Position numbers and translations under genes: made by a program. From NCBI GenBank assembly GCA_965153455.1, contig OZ234500.1:14383579-14447578 (forward strand): DNA of 64,000 nt, in the 5' to 3' direction. Origin of the DNA: Sphagnum compactum (taxonomy: Eukaryota > Bryophyta > Sphagnopsida > Sphagnales). The notes beneath the pieces are model-generated. The model made no database searches, was not told where the DNA came from, and worked only from the letters and a program-made list of their open reading frames with translations. Shown piece after piece: positions 1 to 11,960 of this stretch; within the stretch, counting starts at the first letter, position 1; each line of letters starts with the position of its first letter.

Positions 1-3000
1 CCTTCCAGGAGGATGATGTCTAGCATCCCTGTGGTGCCTTTGCCTGCTCCATGGTTGAAGCCAGTAGTTGATGAGAGAAGAAGCAGCATTGTCATCATGC
101 AGCCAGAAGCAGCAGCAGGGACTACTACTGCTTTGAGGTGTGCCTCGCCAAGATGCCCTTCTCCTGCTGCTGCTGCTTCTTCTGGGAGCACTGTCGCCTT
201 CATCAATTCTCGCAAGCGATCAATCTTGGTAAGATTTCTGTCATCTCTGTCCTCTTTCTTTCTGAAAGTTGTCTTCTTGTGTCTCTCTCCAGATGGTGTA
301 AGATCTGTCTCTGCAGTAGCACGCCACTTCTTCACAAAGGCAATGCTCTTTCAGGAAGCAAGCTTCAGGCTTCTACTCATCAAGAAACATCATCATCATC
401 TCCTTCTTCTGCTTCTTCACAAAGCAAATGCTCTTTCAGCATGCAATATTCTTCTCATTAAGAGACAATCTTCCTCTTCCTCTTGAAGCCTGGTATGCTC
501 CTCTTTCACTCACATTCTTCTCATCAGGCAACATGATCCTCTTCTTCAAAATCCCAAGCTCCTCTTTCACTAACATTCTTCTCATCAAGATTCATCATCT
601 TCTTCATCAAGAAGTTCATGCTCTTACAGTAACATTCTTCTCATTGAGAAACACTGTCATCTTCCTCTTCATCAAAAAGTTCATGCTCTTTCACTAATGT
701 TCTTCTCATCAAGAAACATTGTCATCTTCCTCACCAAGTCCATGCTCGTACAGTAAGGTTCTTCTCATTGAGAAACATCATCTACTTCTTTCACATAGTC
801 TTCCATGCTCATTCTCATCAAGAACCATCACGTCTTCTTCTTCACAAAGTCCACCCTCTTTCAATTCAATCCTTCTCAAGCAACATCGTCTTCTCCTTCA
901 CAAAATCCATGCTCTTTCTCCTTGAACCTTCTCATCAAGAAACATTGTTGTCATCTTCTTCACAAAGTCAAGATCACATATCTATTCGCCAATTGTCTGG
1001 TCATGGACTTGTAAAACTAAAATGTTGGAGCATTTGAGAGATCATCACCATTGCAATTTGTGACAAATTTTTGTTGTTACAGCTGAAAGTTGTTGTATGC
1101 TGCTATATTATGCGGTTTTCCATCTTGATCCGGTTTCAGCAAACAGAGAAACTTGGTATTCAAGCATCAAGGTTACCTTGTTTCTTCAACTTCAGAGGGG
1201 TACATTTTTTGGGCATTCCCTTCACTGAATTTACTGAGGAGTAGGCCATCACTTGAAGCATGGGTTGGCCAGATCACTTGCTGTAAGAAACAAGATAGTT
1301 CATCGCTGTGGCATATACTACTAGTGTCATTGCTAGTGTTCTTATGTGTCATTGCTGTTACCAAATCCGTTGACATCTCTTGGATCTCTGTGATGTTTTT
1401 CTACTTTTACATCATGATCTGATCACGAATAGGTCCTGTCCTCATTGCCGATTCAGACAATTCTCTAACAGGTTTTTTCTGAAATGGCTTTCTCCACAAT
1501 GGGTTATTCACAGTGAAAGGATGAGGAGACAATGTCATGCATGTCTAGTACTCTTGGAGCCATTGAATTCCTCTTTGATTGCAGATATGGGACTTTACTG
1601 TCACAGCAGGCAATTGACTAAGTCATGTGGCAGGCACAAAGAGAGATTAATGAGTTTTTGTAGGGATGTTGGTGGGGATGGGTTTTGGGGGTTGGGGTTT
1701 AACTTCAGCAAGGGGACAGCTTTGAAGGAAGCTTTCAGAATATAGGAAAGAAGCCAGTGGCTGGAGGAGGTGTGCCATGGTCAGATCAGGATGGGTGCAG
1801 CCGATTGGAGTTTCTAAGCACAGCAGCCCATAAGCAAGTATCTCAGAGCACAGCAAGTGGGAGCAGAGCTCTTGGCCCTGCTCTCAACACGAACCTGAAA
1901 CCTCGGGCACGTCAAGGCAGTGCCAATGATCCGCAAAGCATTGCAGCTCGGGTATAAATCTTCCTTCAACTGCATGCAGTTTAGGAGCTCTATTTTAAAC
2001 ATTCTTTAAGTCCCCTGATCTCATCTGCAATTGAGTACATCAGTGCATGCACCAGGAAGGATTTCCTTTGTAGGAGAATAAGTTCTTTATCATTGCCAGC
2101 TGAATCTGCTGGGACATCACAGGCATTTGTGTGTATTTTTGTTGTGTTAAGAGTCTAAATATATATTGTAAGGATCTGAAGATTTCTTCCCTATGCACCA
2201 CTCTTGGTACAGGTTCGGAGGGAGCGGATAAGTGAAAGACTCAAGTACCTGCAAGCCTTGATCCCTAATGGGGATAAGGTCAGCAGTTTCTCCTATCACA
2301 TCATACCTGCACGATGAAGTCAGATCCTTTTACTACAAGAACCAGCTAACACTTCTCTGGTTAGAGAAATTGAATGAAAGCTTCGAAACCAGCTGCCATA
2401 AGCACTAAAGAACAAAACCTTTCCAATTTTATTTTTCAGAGTGTTCCACTGCCAAGTTCATACTGTGTCAAAGATGGAACAACATCCAACATGTAAATGC
2501 CAATCTTTTGTTGCCAATTAAGTAGAGGAGTTAGTTTGGTCACATAAGTGTATCACATTGGCTACCTATTTGGCTCTTGGGAAATGAATGTCTAACATTG
2601 GACCTCCATTCTGGCAGGTGGACATGGTCACGATGCTTGAGAAGGCCATCAACTACGTCCAGTGCCTTGAACTCCAGATTCGGGTATGCTAATGTCATGA
2701 CTTAGAGAATCCAGTCTCTGTCCAACATCATGTCACAGGTCTGATGGTTTCAGACCACTTTTGGATGCCTGGTGGGGGCTCCTAAGTTTTACATAAGGGT
2801 AACAGTTAGAAATCAAATTACCAGCGGTTTTGAAAACTGAGAATGAATGGCCAATTTCTCTGTGGTGGAGCTCTAAGAATGAAGACAGTCCTGCAACTTA
2901 TTTTCACAACAGTATAGAGTTTTAAACTTTCTCTTTCTGTCTCTGTATCTACAGATGCTCAAGGATGACTCGGTTTGGCCAAAGGCACTTGGAGCATTGC

Positions 3001-3158
3001 CCACTACATTCCATGAGTTGCTGGAGATTGCTGGACCAGAATTTGCAGGGTCAGGACAAAGCAAGGCTGATGTTGCAGAATTGAAACCAAAAATAAGTGC
3101 AGAATCAATTGGGGAGGATCCTGCAAACCCTCCACCTCTCACTCACACTATACACTAA
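1..3158 (+). CDS. bHLH transcription factor, RSL-like (subfamily VIIIc-type), 5' end possibly outside window
   Basis: Exons read as 1(or 13)-228, 1709-1951, 2213-2278, 2618-2683 and 2955-3158; all junctions are GT-AG and all join in phase 0. From the Met at 13 this gives about 264 residues, but the frame is open to the window edge, so the start may lie upstream, and further exons inside 229-1708 cannot be excluded. The last four exons encode KPRARQGSANDPQSIAAR, then the basic region and helix 1 (RRERISERLKYLQALIPNG), then helix 2 (VDMVTMLEKAINYVQCLELQ). The exon cuts through the bHLH domain are typical of this family. The DPQS-x-AAR leader and VDMVTMLEKAI match the ROOT HAIR DEFECTIVE SIX-LIKE group, nuclear DNA-binding dimers that control tip-growing cells in land plants. 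The tail after the domain (WPKALGALPTTFHELLEIAG) is not the FWPAQGG type of RHD6, so the exact clade is uncertain. bHLH identity is secure; RSL placement is inference. Confidence 0.85.
325..985. repeat. degenerate minisatellite in bHLH intron 1
   Basis: About ten imperfect copies, spaced roughly 60-75 bp, of a pyrimidine-rich unit built from TTCTTCTCATCAAGAAACAT, then CTTCTTCACAAAG, then CATGCTCTTTCA. It lies wholly inside intron 1 (229-1708) and produces several overlapping low-complexity open frames that are not genes. The repeated TTCTTC and GAAAC blocks also resemble splicing-enhancer purine/pyrimidine tracts, but no function is shown. Confidence 0.8.
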
Positions 3159-5925
3159 AATGTAGCAGGGGAAATGCTTTTTAGTGGTGTACTAATGTAT
3201 GGAACAGGACCCATGTTTTCGTCTTCATGTAGCATAGTGCTGTAGGGCTTGAAACAAAATAATAGAATTTGGGAGGGCTTTCTGTGAACATGGGCAGATC
3301 AAAATTGATGCCTTCTGTTCACCTTAAACCCTGACCCTAGAGTAGAATCTAGGGACCTTTGATCTCCTCATTTTCAGATATAGTTTTTTTTTCATGCCCT
3401 CAGGGTGACATATCATTCTTGTGCTGAGTTTTGTACCATGGTTTGGCAACAGACAGGACCCAAGTTATTCTTGCTGTACCTTGGCATGTGTTTTGCCTTC
3501 ATCATCAGATGGTGAATCCTCACTATTCTAGAACCAGTCAGGACCCCCTGGATCCTGGCCTGCAACAGTCGTGAAAGCAGTAACTTTGTGCCTGGTAACC
3601 AACACTATTAATATTCCAAGTTTCTAGTTTTTCTCTACTGTTTGGCAATTCATAGACGAATCAATAGCAGTGGCAAATCTGTGAATCAATACTGGTGGCA
3701 AATCTGTGAATCAATAGCAGTGGCAAATCTGTGAGTCAATAGCGGTGGCAAATCTGTGAATCAATATCAGTGGCAAATTGCAGATGGTCAATTCATCTTT
3801 AACAAAAGCTTAGGTTCACTTAGCTGAAACTCAAGCTTCTCAAAGGTTGTAGAATTTTACAGATGTATGCACACAGAGAGAGAGAGGATGACCAAAGCTT
3901 GGATCCTTCTCAACAGGAGGCTGGTCCATAGTTGCCTTCTTCACCAAATAAGATTTAACTGCCTGCCTACTGCGGTTCAAATTCTGCTAATGGGAAAATA
4001 TTACACCAGATAATTGCATGCAATTGGTATCATATACACTAGTGCATGGTGATATACTTACCCATAGGGCCACTATGACTAGAAAGCCATTAAAACTTAT
4101 AACTTGGAAACCTGCGAAGAGAGTTTGGGTTCTTGGATTTCACTGGAAAACGAGTATTTACATGAACTGGGAATGAATTCTGGACTAGTTGTCACCAACA
4201 ACCTTCTAATGAAAGCCTTGTTGTAAGGTTGCAAGAGTATTGAATGCAGGAAAAACATTTAGTTTGTCACAAATTGACTCTAGTGCCAATTCTTCAAGCT
4301 ACACAATTGATTGGATTGTTGGCAAAATTCAACAAAAGGAACACTAAGGGTCAAGTCTCTTCATCTTCTTCATCTTCAAAACTGTGGATACACACAATGA
4401 AGCAAATTCATACACTCCCACAATTCCTGATTTTTCATGAGTTCAATTTCTTACATGGCAACTTGTTCCTATTTGGAAATGTATAATGTATTATGTGAGG
4501 GGTCAAGACTCTCATGACACCATAAAACTATTTCTAGAAGAAAACCATTCTTACCTTTGTCTTATTCTATCATTGATCATCTTATGAACAAACAAGTCAT
4601 TATGGCAAGTTCAAACTAAGTTTCTTTAGTTTGCATGAAGGATATTGAAACTTGGAGTTATATTGTCCATGTGTAATATTTGATCATCTTTTTTGGATTT
4701 GTCTAGAATGGAGGGCAATCTTTTCCTTGAAAACTTTATTAGAGGACCTTGGGGACATAAGAGCTTGAAAGTTGAAATTTAATGTTCATACGCAGATAGG
4801 CTTGTGAATGACCGCTTAAGAACTCAAAGGAGGTTGAATCCTCACACATGGTTCATCTACTTCAAAAGTTGAATGAACATTTGTAGCCCTTCACCTAATG
4901 CTTCCAATGTTGCAAAATTTGCTCAATTTGACAAATAAATGGGGAAGATATGGGGTGTTTGATGGAAGGGGGTTGTTTAGTGTTTGATGGTGGGTGAATT
5001 ACGATTTAAAACGAGTTTAAAATCTTTGATTGTTGCATCTTTGGCTTTGGAAGTGTTGTAAAGCCTTAGTTGGTGCATCTATCACATTTTAAATCATTCA
5101 AAATGGACTAAAAATGAGGAAGATATGGGGCTAAAACTAAACCAAACTAAAGAAGAGTCTAGAACTGTTCTTCTAAAAAAACTGAAGCAATCTATCACTC
5201 ATCCTCTTCCTTCCTTCATGTGTTCTCTACATTGTTCCTTTACTTTTGATGCTCAAAAAACATTTGTAACCTTCAAGTCTGCGCATCCAATGACACAAAA
5301 ATCATTCAATTTGGTTAATGAATGAAAAAAAAATATTGGATAATGTTTGATGATGGGCAACTCTACTCTAGATCATATCCATAGTTTACAATGAGAAGGA
5401 AAATATTGTATGTATATGGGTAATGATAAACCTTGAACCCTAAAAAGATGAACTTATATATCTCAAAACAAGCCTCAAAGGTGATGGCCAATGTTTTCAT
5501 TTTGACGAAATATCCACATTTGGCAACCAAAAAAAAGGGGCTGCGAATCCTACAAATGTTTTTGGGGAAAAAATTGGCACAAAATTGTCATATTTCAAAT
5601 TTTCTAAAACTGAATTTGCTAATCACATTGTTTTATGGCTAATGTGAAGACCTTGTTAAATGTCCTCTACCTATTGGAAATCTTATAGTCTTACAATTCA
5701 TTTTTATCTTAGAAAACTTTCATAGATATTAACTTTATTCTTGCATAAGAATTAAATGTATTGATATGTTAAAAGAGTTAAAAAACTCCAGACTTTATAC
5801 TTGTTCAGACATAATGTTTGATATATGTTTTTAACAATTGTAACCTTTGTAATCTTCTAAGGTTTAGTTTAAAGGTTCTGAATTAAAACTTCAATATCTA
5901 CCAATACTCCCACTTATTGTAACAC
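3159..5925. other. bHLH 3' region and spacer without a recognised gene
   Basis: The first several hundred bases are probably 3' UTR of the bHLH gene. A 25-bp tandem array follows (listed separately), then AT-rich spacer. Open frames here are short (up to about 80 codons) and resemble no family I know. Confidence 0.6.
3659..3779. repeat. 25-bp tandem repeat, about 5 copies
   Basis: Five contiguous copies of a 25-bp unit (AATCAATAGCAGTGGCAAAT plus CTGTG) with one to three substitutions per copy; the last copy decays after GGCAAATT. It lies about 500 bp beyond the bHLH stop codon. Confidence 0.92.
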
Positions 5926-6480
5926 TCAGTTGAACTTAAGATTATTTAAACCTAATGTATATTTTGCAGCTTTCTTTTCAAGGAAAGAGGACATTGATGT
6001 TGAATTTTTGTTTTCATGGACTCCAAGCTCACTTTTGAAACGTAAGTGTTTAATCTTTTTGAAGCTTTTTGTCAACACATTTGCTCTCATATCTTTTGTC
6101 CCACAAAACATGATTTGCAAATCTTTTCGTGCCACAACTTTTATGAAATGATGTCTCTTCAAAATGTTTAGATCATGAATGATATTTCAAATTATGACAT
6201 AGAGCAATGGTGTTTTGATCGTCACAAAACAAATTTGTTGTTGTCATTTGTTTTTCTCCCACTGTTTTTAATAACAAGTGCAACCAAATTGCCTCTTTAA
6301 AGGCTAAGGTCATATAAATATATTCAATTTCACCAGAAATAAGGTTGTAATATTTTTGTGCTTAACTAGCATACAATGGCATTGGAGTGGGAAAAAAAAT
6401 AGCCAAAAGTTGAACAACAAATATCCAATTGTCAGCCCAATTTGCATTTGAAAAACCTATTAGGGTCCAACCATGCTATA
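5926..6480 (-). pseudogene. copia RNase H remnant
   Basis: The 6162-5926 frame contains the family-typical segment just after the last catalytic block (RHHFIKVVARKDLQ, then a degenerate LTKSF tail). Upstream on the minus strand, near 6240-6200, a CDDQN motif corresponds to the RNase H active-site CDNQ block. In-frame stops separate the pieces, so no protein is made. Confidence 0.75.
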
Positions 6481-6847
6481 AGGAGCCACACATGCTCCCT
6501 TAGACCATTTCTTTTTTAATGTTTTTTTGAAGAATATTTTGAAGATCTTTTTAATATGTATATATTTTAAAAATTAAAAATATTTAAACTTTTCTTGATA
6601 CTATTTTTGTTCAGGTGTATATTAAAAAATATCCAAAAAATGTTTAAAAATAACATTTTCAAATTGTGCTTTTAATGTTAAAATTGCTTTTAAGCAATGG
6701 TGACAAGTCCTTAAAATGTAAATTACGTATGTTTTACTCACTACATTGATTCTAACTTTTTATGATATGTACATAATGTATTCACAATAATATATATATA
6801 TATATTAATTTTTATTTTATTTTTTTAATTTTTTTATAATCCAAAAT

Positions 6848-7102
6848 TCAAAAAATCAAATAGTGATTACAATTGCTAATGGTACATGTTAATATGATTA
6901 CACCCATCAAGGTGAGTTTTTCAATCTTTGTTGAATAATATTTTAATCTATTGTGTAGTGTCCCTTTGAGATATTTGAAAATGCATTTCAAGTTTGCTTT
7001 CCAATGAACAATTCTAAGATTTGATAAAAATTGAAATACCACTCCAACTACAAAGGCAATATTAGGACGTGTACAAACCATACAGTACATTAAATTTCCC
7101 AT
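6848..7102 (-). pseudogene. copia reverse transcriptase C-terminal remnant
   Basis: The frame begins with GNLMYCMVCTRPNIAFVVGV, the copia block that follows the RT catalytic core (G-x-L-M-Y-x-x-x-x-TRPDI), and continues into HWKANLKCIFKYLKGTLHN. It ends in non-homologous sequence and is disconnected from its neighbours. Confidence 0.85.
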
Positions 7103-7571
7103 TACACTTTGATAAGGAATTTTTCTGTTTCATTAAGTTCTTGAAGAATTCTTGGAGCTTATTCTTTAGTCAGCTTAAGTCCAACTTTCACGGGGGTCAT
7201 GGCTGAATTAATATTTTCAAGATTATAACATGCTAAAATTGTCTTTATGTAGTTGGTTTGATGTAAGATCATCGTATGGTTGTCTTTGTTTCTATCATGA
7301 AATTGCAAGATAGTATTCAATAGGCCATAAATCTTTCATGTGAAATTCAGAAGACAAACTTATTTTTTATATGCTTCAACAAACCATCAAAGTCATTACA
7401 CACTAATAGAGAGTTAGCCACATATAGTAGTTTGACCAAAAATTTGTTATGTTCTTGATACACAAATTGTCATGTCTGAATTTCATTGAATAAACCCACA
7501 TGTTTTTAAGGAGAAATCAAATCTCTCATTCCATTCTAAGGGTGATTGTTAAAATCCATTTAAAGTCTTTT

Positions 7572-7880
7572 TCATTTTGCAAATTTTATGATGACTATCA
7601 AGGTCAAGACAAAGTTTTTCGATTCCTTCATGTAAATTTCTTTTCGAAGGAATTTATTCAAAATGGTTGTCTTAACATCCATTTGAAATACTTCATAATT
7701 TTTGTTTGTTGTTAAGGCTAAAAGTACTCTTACGGATGCAATTTTCATTACAGGTGAATTTTTTTCATGATAGTCAAATCCATGTATTTGTGAATAGCCC
7801 TTGGCTACAAGTCTTGCCTTATATCTATCGATGCTACCATTTGCTTTTAATTTCCTCTTAAACACCCGCTTACATCCCAT
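7572..7880 (-). pseudogene. copia reverse transcriptase N-terminal remnant (RVT_2)
   Basis: Contains the hallmark opening of copia RT: GCKRVFKRKL, then DRYKARLVAKGYSQ, then FQMDVKTTILN where active copies have QMDVKTAFLNG. The next catalytic block (YVDD) is not readable downstream. Confidence 0.9.
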
Positions 7881-8339
7881 TCTATTTTTACCTTTTGGGA
7901 AGTTAGTTAACTCCTAGGTTCCATTTTGAATCAATGACTTATATTCTTTAGCAATAGCATTTTCCCACTTTTGTTTTTTTGTATTGGACATAGCTTCTTT
8001 ATATGTCATTGGTTCAAGCAATTGACTTGTTGACAATGTTCTAATGGTTATCATTGAGTCAAATTTAAGTATATTTAGAGCTTTATGTTATCTTTCAAAT
8101 CTTCTTGGGGTAAATGCTTCATTCTCCTAAATTTCTTCTTCAATGAAGGTTGTTCAAGAATGATGTTCATCTTCAAAACTTGAGTACTTTTGTGCAATTG
8201 TTCATCTTTAGAAGATGTTGTTGGAGCTAGAGATTTATTTGTGGATGTATACTGATTTCCTTGAATGTTTGAAACTTCACTATTTTCAATGGGAGAAGTA
8301 AAACCATTCATGTCTTCAATTATTCCAACACTTTCTCCT

Positions 8340-8660
8340 TCTTCCTAAAAGACTACATCTCTACTATAAAATACCCTTCTACTTTTGGTCTTGTAAAAAC
8401 TATATCCTTTTATTGCTTCTATGTATCCAATGAAAACACATTCTAATGGCTTAGGTTCCAATTTCCTTCTTCTTTCTTTAGGGATGTGGCTATAGGCTTT
8501 ACACCCAAAGATTTTCAAGTTAGCTATTGAGGGTTTCTCTCCACTCCAAACTTCTTTTAAAACTTTTCCAAAAACTAATTTGGTTGGTAGTTTATTTTGA
8601 ATATATTTAGTAGTTGCAATTGCTTTAGCCCAATAGTTTAGTGGTAAATTAACATATGGT
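8340..8660 (-). pseudogene. copia integrase C-terminal remnant
   Basis: On the minus strand the pieces read NYWAKAIATTKYIQNKLPTK, then EVWSGEKPSI, then LKIFGCKAYSHIPKE, then a GYIEAIKGYSFYKTKS-like segment. This is the region after the integrase catalytic core, where the host-site binding part and the GKKP motif of copia lie. At least one frame interruption separates it from the linker at 8311. Confidence 0.75.
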
Positions 8661-8799
8661 ACATACTAATAACACTTTCTTGTAATGTTCTATTCTTTCT
8701 CTCATATTTTTCATTTTTTTCTAGATTATAGCGTATAGTTAATTTTCTTGTTATCGCATTTTCTATACAAAATTTATTGAACTCAAGAGAAGTATATAC

Positions 8800-9856
8800 T
8801 TAAATGTAATGCATGCATACAACAAAATGCACATAGGGTATAAAATGCGAACGAAATGAAAAACTGGTGGATTAAAACAAAAATGGAAAAGGCTCATGAA
8901 ATGTTTTGATTTCACAATGCCCAAGTCTAATCATTTTTAAAAAAATTGTGACTATCCTAACTAATTTCTTCCACAAACATCATCTAGACTTCACCTATGA
9001 AATCATTGGGGCCACATAGACAATATGGTTGACTATGGTTGGGATGGAGACTTTTAATTATAAGTCTAACACTTCCTTAACTTTAGTTTTGAATTTTTCA
9101 TTTGTTAAAATTCTTAGGTCTTCAGTTACTTTGAAATTGCCAATCCCAATCTACCTCTTCTTTTCCATATTATCATCCATCTTTACATTGATTGGAACTT
9201 TTTTATCATCATTCCCAACCATCATCTTTTGTGCCATGATGGCAATGTTAATGGATTGACATTGCAACACTTTCGCTTTAATTGTTTTCACCTTGCCACT
9301 TGATGAAAATGAAATTTCAAGGCCCAAGCTAGATGATGGAATTGATGTTATTTCATCAACATCTTCACATATTGTTTGAGGAGTGTGAAGCCTAGGTACA
9401 ATGGGTGGGGTAGAGGCATAATCAATCACATTTTGTTGTGTTTTGAAAACATTCTAGGTGGCATGTCCATTTGTTACTTTTGGTTATGCCAACACATTTT
9501 CATTTTGCAATACGACTTTTTCATTCCCCTTCTCATTGGATGTCTAGGTCTTCAATTATTTCAAATCATTTTGGAATTGGTCCTTTAAAGTATCTTCCTA
9601 CTATATGTCATCGAGATAAATTGTTTTGTAATATGCATACACTTACTTCCGCACAATGTGAAGTAGAAGTTGTGTCACATGCTTCTTTTCCTCAATTGTT
9701 TTGCAAAATGCCAGTTGTAACTTATGTTTGTGGTCCTTAGTGTTTGGGATTCCATAAAAACTTGCAGTTGTTTATCCTTCCTTGAAACCTAGGCTTGTGG
9801 TTAACTAAAGGGCACCTCATCATCTTCACCTGAGTCAAACATAAATGGGTGTGAAA
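8800..9856. other. spacer, possible element remnants, no recognised gene
   Basis: Minus-strand open frame 9429-9151 (about 92 codons) is proline/serine rich and not recognisable. It could be the decayed gag side of the copia element, since it lies on the correct side and strand, but no zinc knuckle can be read with confidence. Confidence 0.4.
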
Positions 9857-9996
9857 CACTAAAAGAAAACCTTGATTTTTCGACTTGTCTTAGGCGACTA
9901 AAAGTGTCTTTTGCAACTATTTTTGATAAAAAATAGTCACAAAAGACACTTTTAGTCGCCTAAGACAAGTCGAAAAATCGGGTTTTTTTACTAGTG
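9857..9996. mobile_element. CACTA-type hairpin MITE (140 bp)
   Basis: The element starts CACTAAAAGAAAACC and ends GGTTTTTTTACTAGTG, so its termini are related inverted repeats beginning CACTA, as in En/Spm transposons. Almost all of it folds back. Arms of about 52 bp (left from about 9870, right to about 9982) pair with only about three mismatches around a loop of five or six bases near GATAA. The flanking trinucleotides are AAA on the left and ATT on the right, so no target duplication survives. No coding capacity. Confidence 0.85.
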
Positions 9997-10089
9997 ATTA
10001 AACCTTATGGGATTCTCTATGATCATTTTCTATGCCTACAAATGAAACCTCACACCAACTCTCTTTCAACAATCTGGCATTCCCTGTTA

Positions 10090-10880
10090 TAATCTAACAT
10101 AATTTTAAAGTTCGAAAAAAAGGAACAATGTCAAAATTAGCTATTTTTGGTCTAACATTGTCTTCTTAAGGTAACATAATGTCACAATCAACCAAGTCTA
10201 TGGGAAAAGAAATGAAGAATTTCAAATTCTAATTGTTGTTTAACATAGTCTTAAGGTTGCATGGTGTCATAATGAATTGAGTCGCTAGAAAAAAAATGAA
10301 CAATTTCAAATTCAAACTATTTTTGGTTTAACATAATCTTAAGGTCACATATTGTCACAATCAACCAAGTTTGTAGGAAAAAAAATGAACAATTTCAAAA
10401 TCTAATTGTTTTTGCTCTAACATAGTCTTATGGTCACATAGTGTCACAATCAAGTAAGTTTCTAGAAAAAAAATGAACAATTTCAAATTTTGACTATTTT
10501 TGGTTTAACATAGTTTTATTGACAAATAGTGTCATAATCAACCAAGTTTCTGGAAATGAAGAATTTCGAAATTTGACTACTTTTGCTCTAACATCTAAAG
10601 TCATGTGGTGTCATAATCAACCAAGTTTCTGGAAAAAAAATGAACAATTTCAAATTTTGATTGTTTTTTGTCTAACATAATCATGGAGTCACATAGTGTC
10701 ACAATCAATTGAGTTTTTTAAAAAGAAATGATCAATTTCAAAATCTAATTTTTTTCATTCAACATAGTCTTTGTGTTACACATAGTCATATCCTACCGAG
10801 CTTTTGGGAGAAAAAACCAAGATTCTTCGCTACATGTTTTCTTTATCCAACATCGTCATAACTATATAATAGTGTCACCA
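10090..10880. repeat. degenerate tandem array, about 88-bp unit, 8-9 copies
   Basis: The landmark GTCACAATCAACCAAGT (or GTCATAAT) recurs at 10181, 10265, 10354, 10443, 10531, 10610, 10698 and about 10785, so the period is 79-89 bp. Each unit also carries ATGAACAATTTCAAA and CTAACATAGTCTTA. Copies differ by perhaps 15-25 percent. No open frame spans it. Confidence 0.88.
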
Positions 10881-10899
10881 AAAGACCAACTACATATAC

Positions 10900-11960
10900 A
10901 AGGTTTAATTCTATAAAAACCATGAATAAATCATGATGAGTAGCTCCCAAATCATTGGTCAAACCACCATGAACAAGATGACCAACTACATCACTTATGC
11001 AAAGGTTTGTTTCACCAAAATTTAGGGGTAAACCACCATTGGTAGACCTAGATTGATCATAATATCCAATACAAGCAAGAGGATAAACTACATCAGCTAT
11101 GAGATGTTTGTTTCACAAAATTCAAGGGTAAACCACCCTAAGCAGCCCAGATTGATCATAATATCCAATACAAGTAAGAGGATAAATTGTGGAAAGGTAT
11201 GTTTCAGTAAAAATATGGGGTTTACCACCATCACCAAAAGTAGAAATGATGAATGTTAAACCAGTAAAACCATGATAAGTAATTACATGAACCAATCAAG
11301 GGTCTAATTCATTAGATTTTAAAGGATGGAAAATGATTAGAATGAAGAAGAGGACCTACTGAAAAACATAATCATGGTGGTCTAGTTTTCACCAAAATCT
11401 AGAGGTAATAACCATTACAAGCTAAAGATGGATAATGTAAACCATAATGAACCAATAAAAGTTGCATAGCCTAATGAAGGCATGATGAACCATAATTTCA
11501 AAGAGGATATTAAGTTGCATAGCCTATAAACCATCTAATAACCAAAATGAACCAGATTTAGAGCTGCATACCATAATCCAAGGTCAGATACACCAAATTG
11601 ACCTATAATGATGAAGGACATACCTTAATGAAAGTCTAATGAACCAGAATTTCCAAGGATTTCAAAGTTGTATACCCTAATCATGGTGTAGTGAACAAAA
11701 ATTTCAATGAGGATAAGCTATAAACTTTAATTTAAGGTCTGATACACTAGAAACACTTATGATGATAAAGGATGTACTCTAATGAAGGTCTAATGAACCA
11801 AAATTTCTAAGGATTTCAAAGCTGCATACTTTAATCATGGTCTGATGAACCAAAATTTCAAAGTACCATAAGCCGCATAGCCTAATTACCATCTGATCAA
11901 CCATAATGAAGTGGATTCAAAGCTACATAAATACCATCTAAATAACTAGAATGAACAAAG
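10900..11960. repeat. second degenerate repeat field (about 100-130 bp units)
   Basis: Two clear copies of AGATTGATCATAATATCCAA plus TACAAG-AAGAGGATAAA occur at about 11050 and 11151. Further on, GAACCA-AATTTC-AAGGATTTCAAAGCTGCATA and AATCATGGTCTGATGAACC recur irregularly from about 11450 to 11950. Units are more diverged than in the preceding array. No gene seen. Confidence 0.7.

Larger units (their letters stand above)
5926..8800 (-). mobile_element. decayed Ty1/copia LTR retrotransposon, pol remnants only
   Basis: Read on the minus strand, from high to low coordinates, collinear pieces of a copia pol appear. They are an integrase C-terminal region (about 8640-8340), a linker (8311-8075), the start of reverse transcriptase (7880-7572), the RT thumb-side segment (7102-6848) and RNase H (about 6480-5926). 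Integrase-RT-RNase H is the copia order. Frames are broken by stops and shifts, and an AT-rich stretch at about 6490-6845 interrupts RT/RNase H. No paired LTRs, target duplication or intact gag were found, so this is an old truncated copy. Confidence 0.85.

Noticed and set aside
138-925. Ser/His/Leu-rich open frames at the window start
   Set aside because: They are translations of the intron minisatellite and overlap in all phases.
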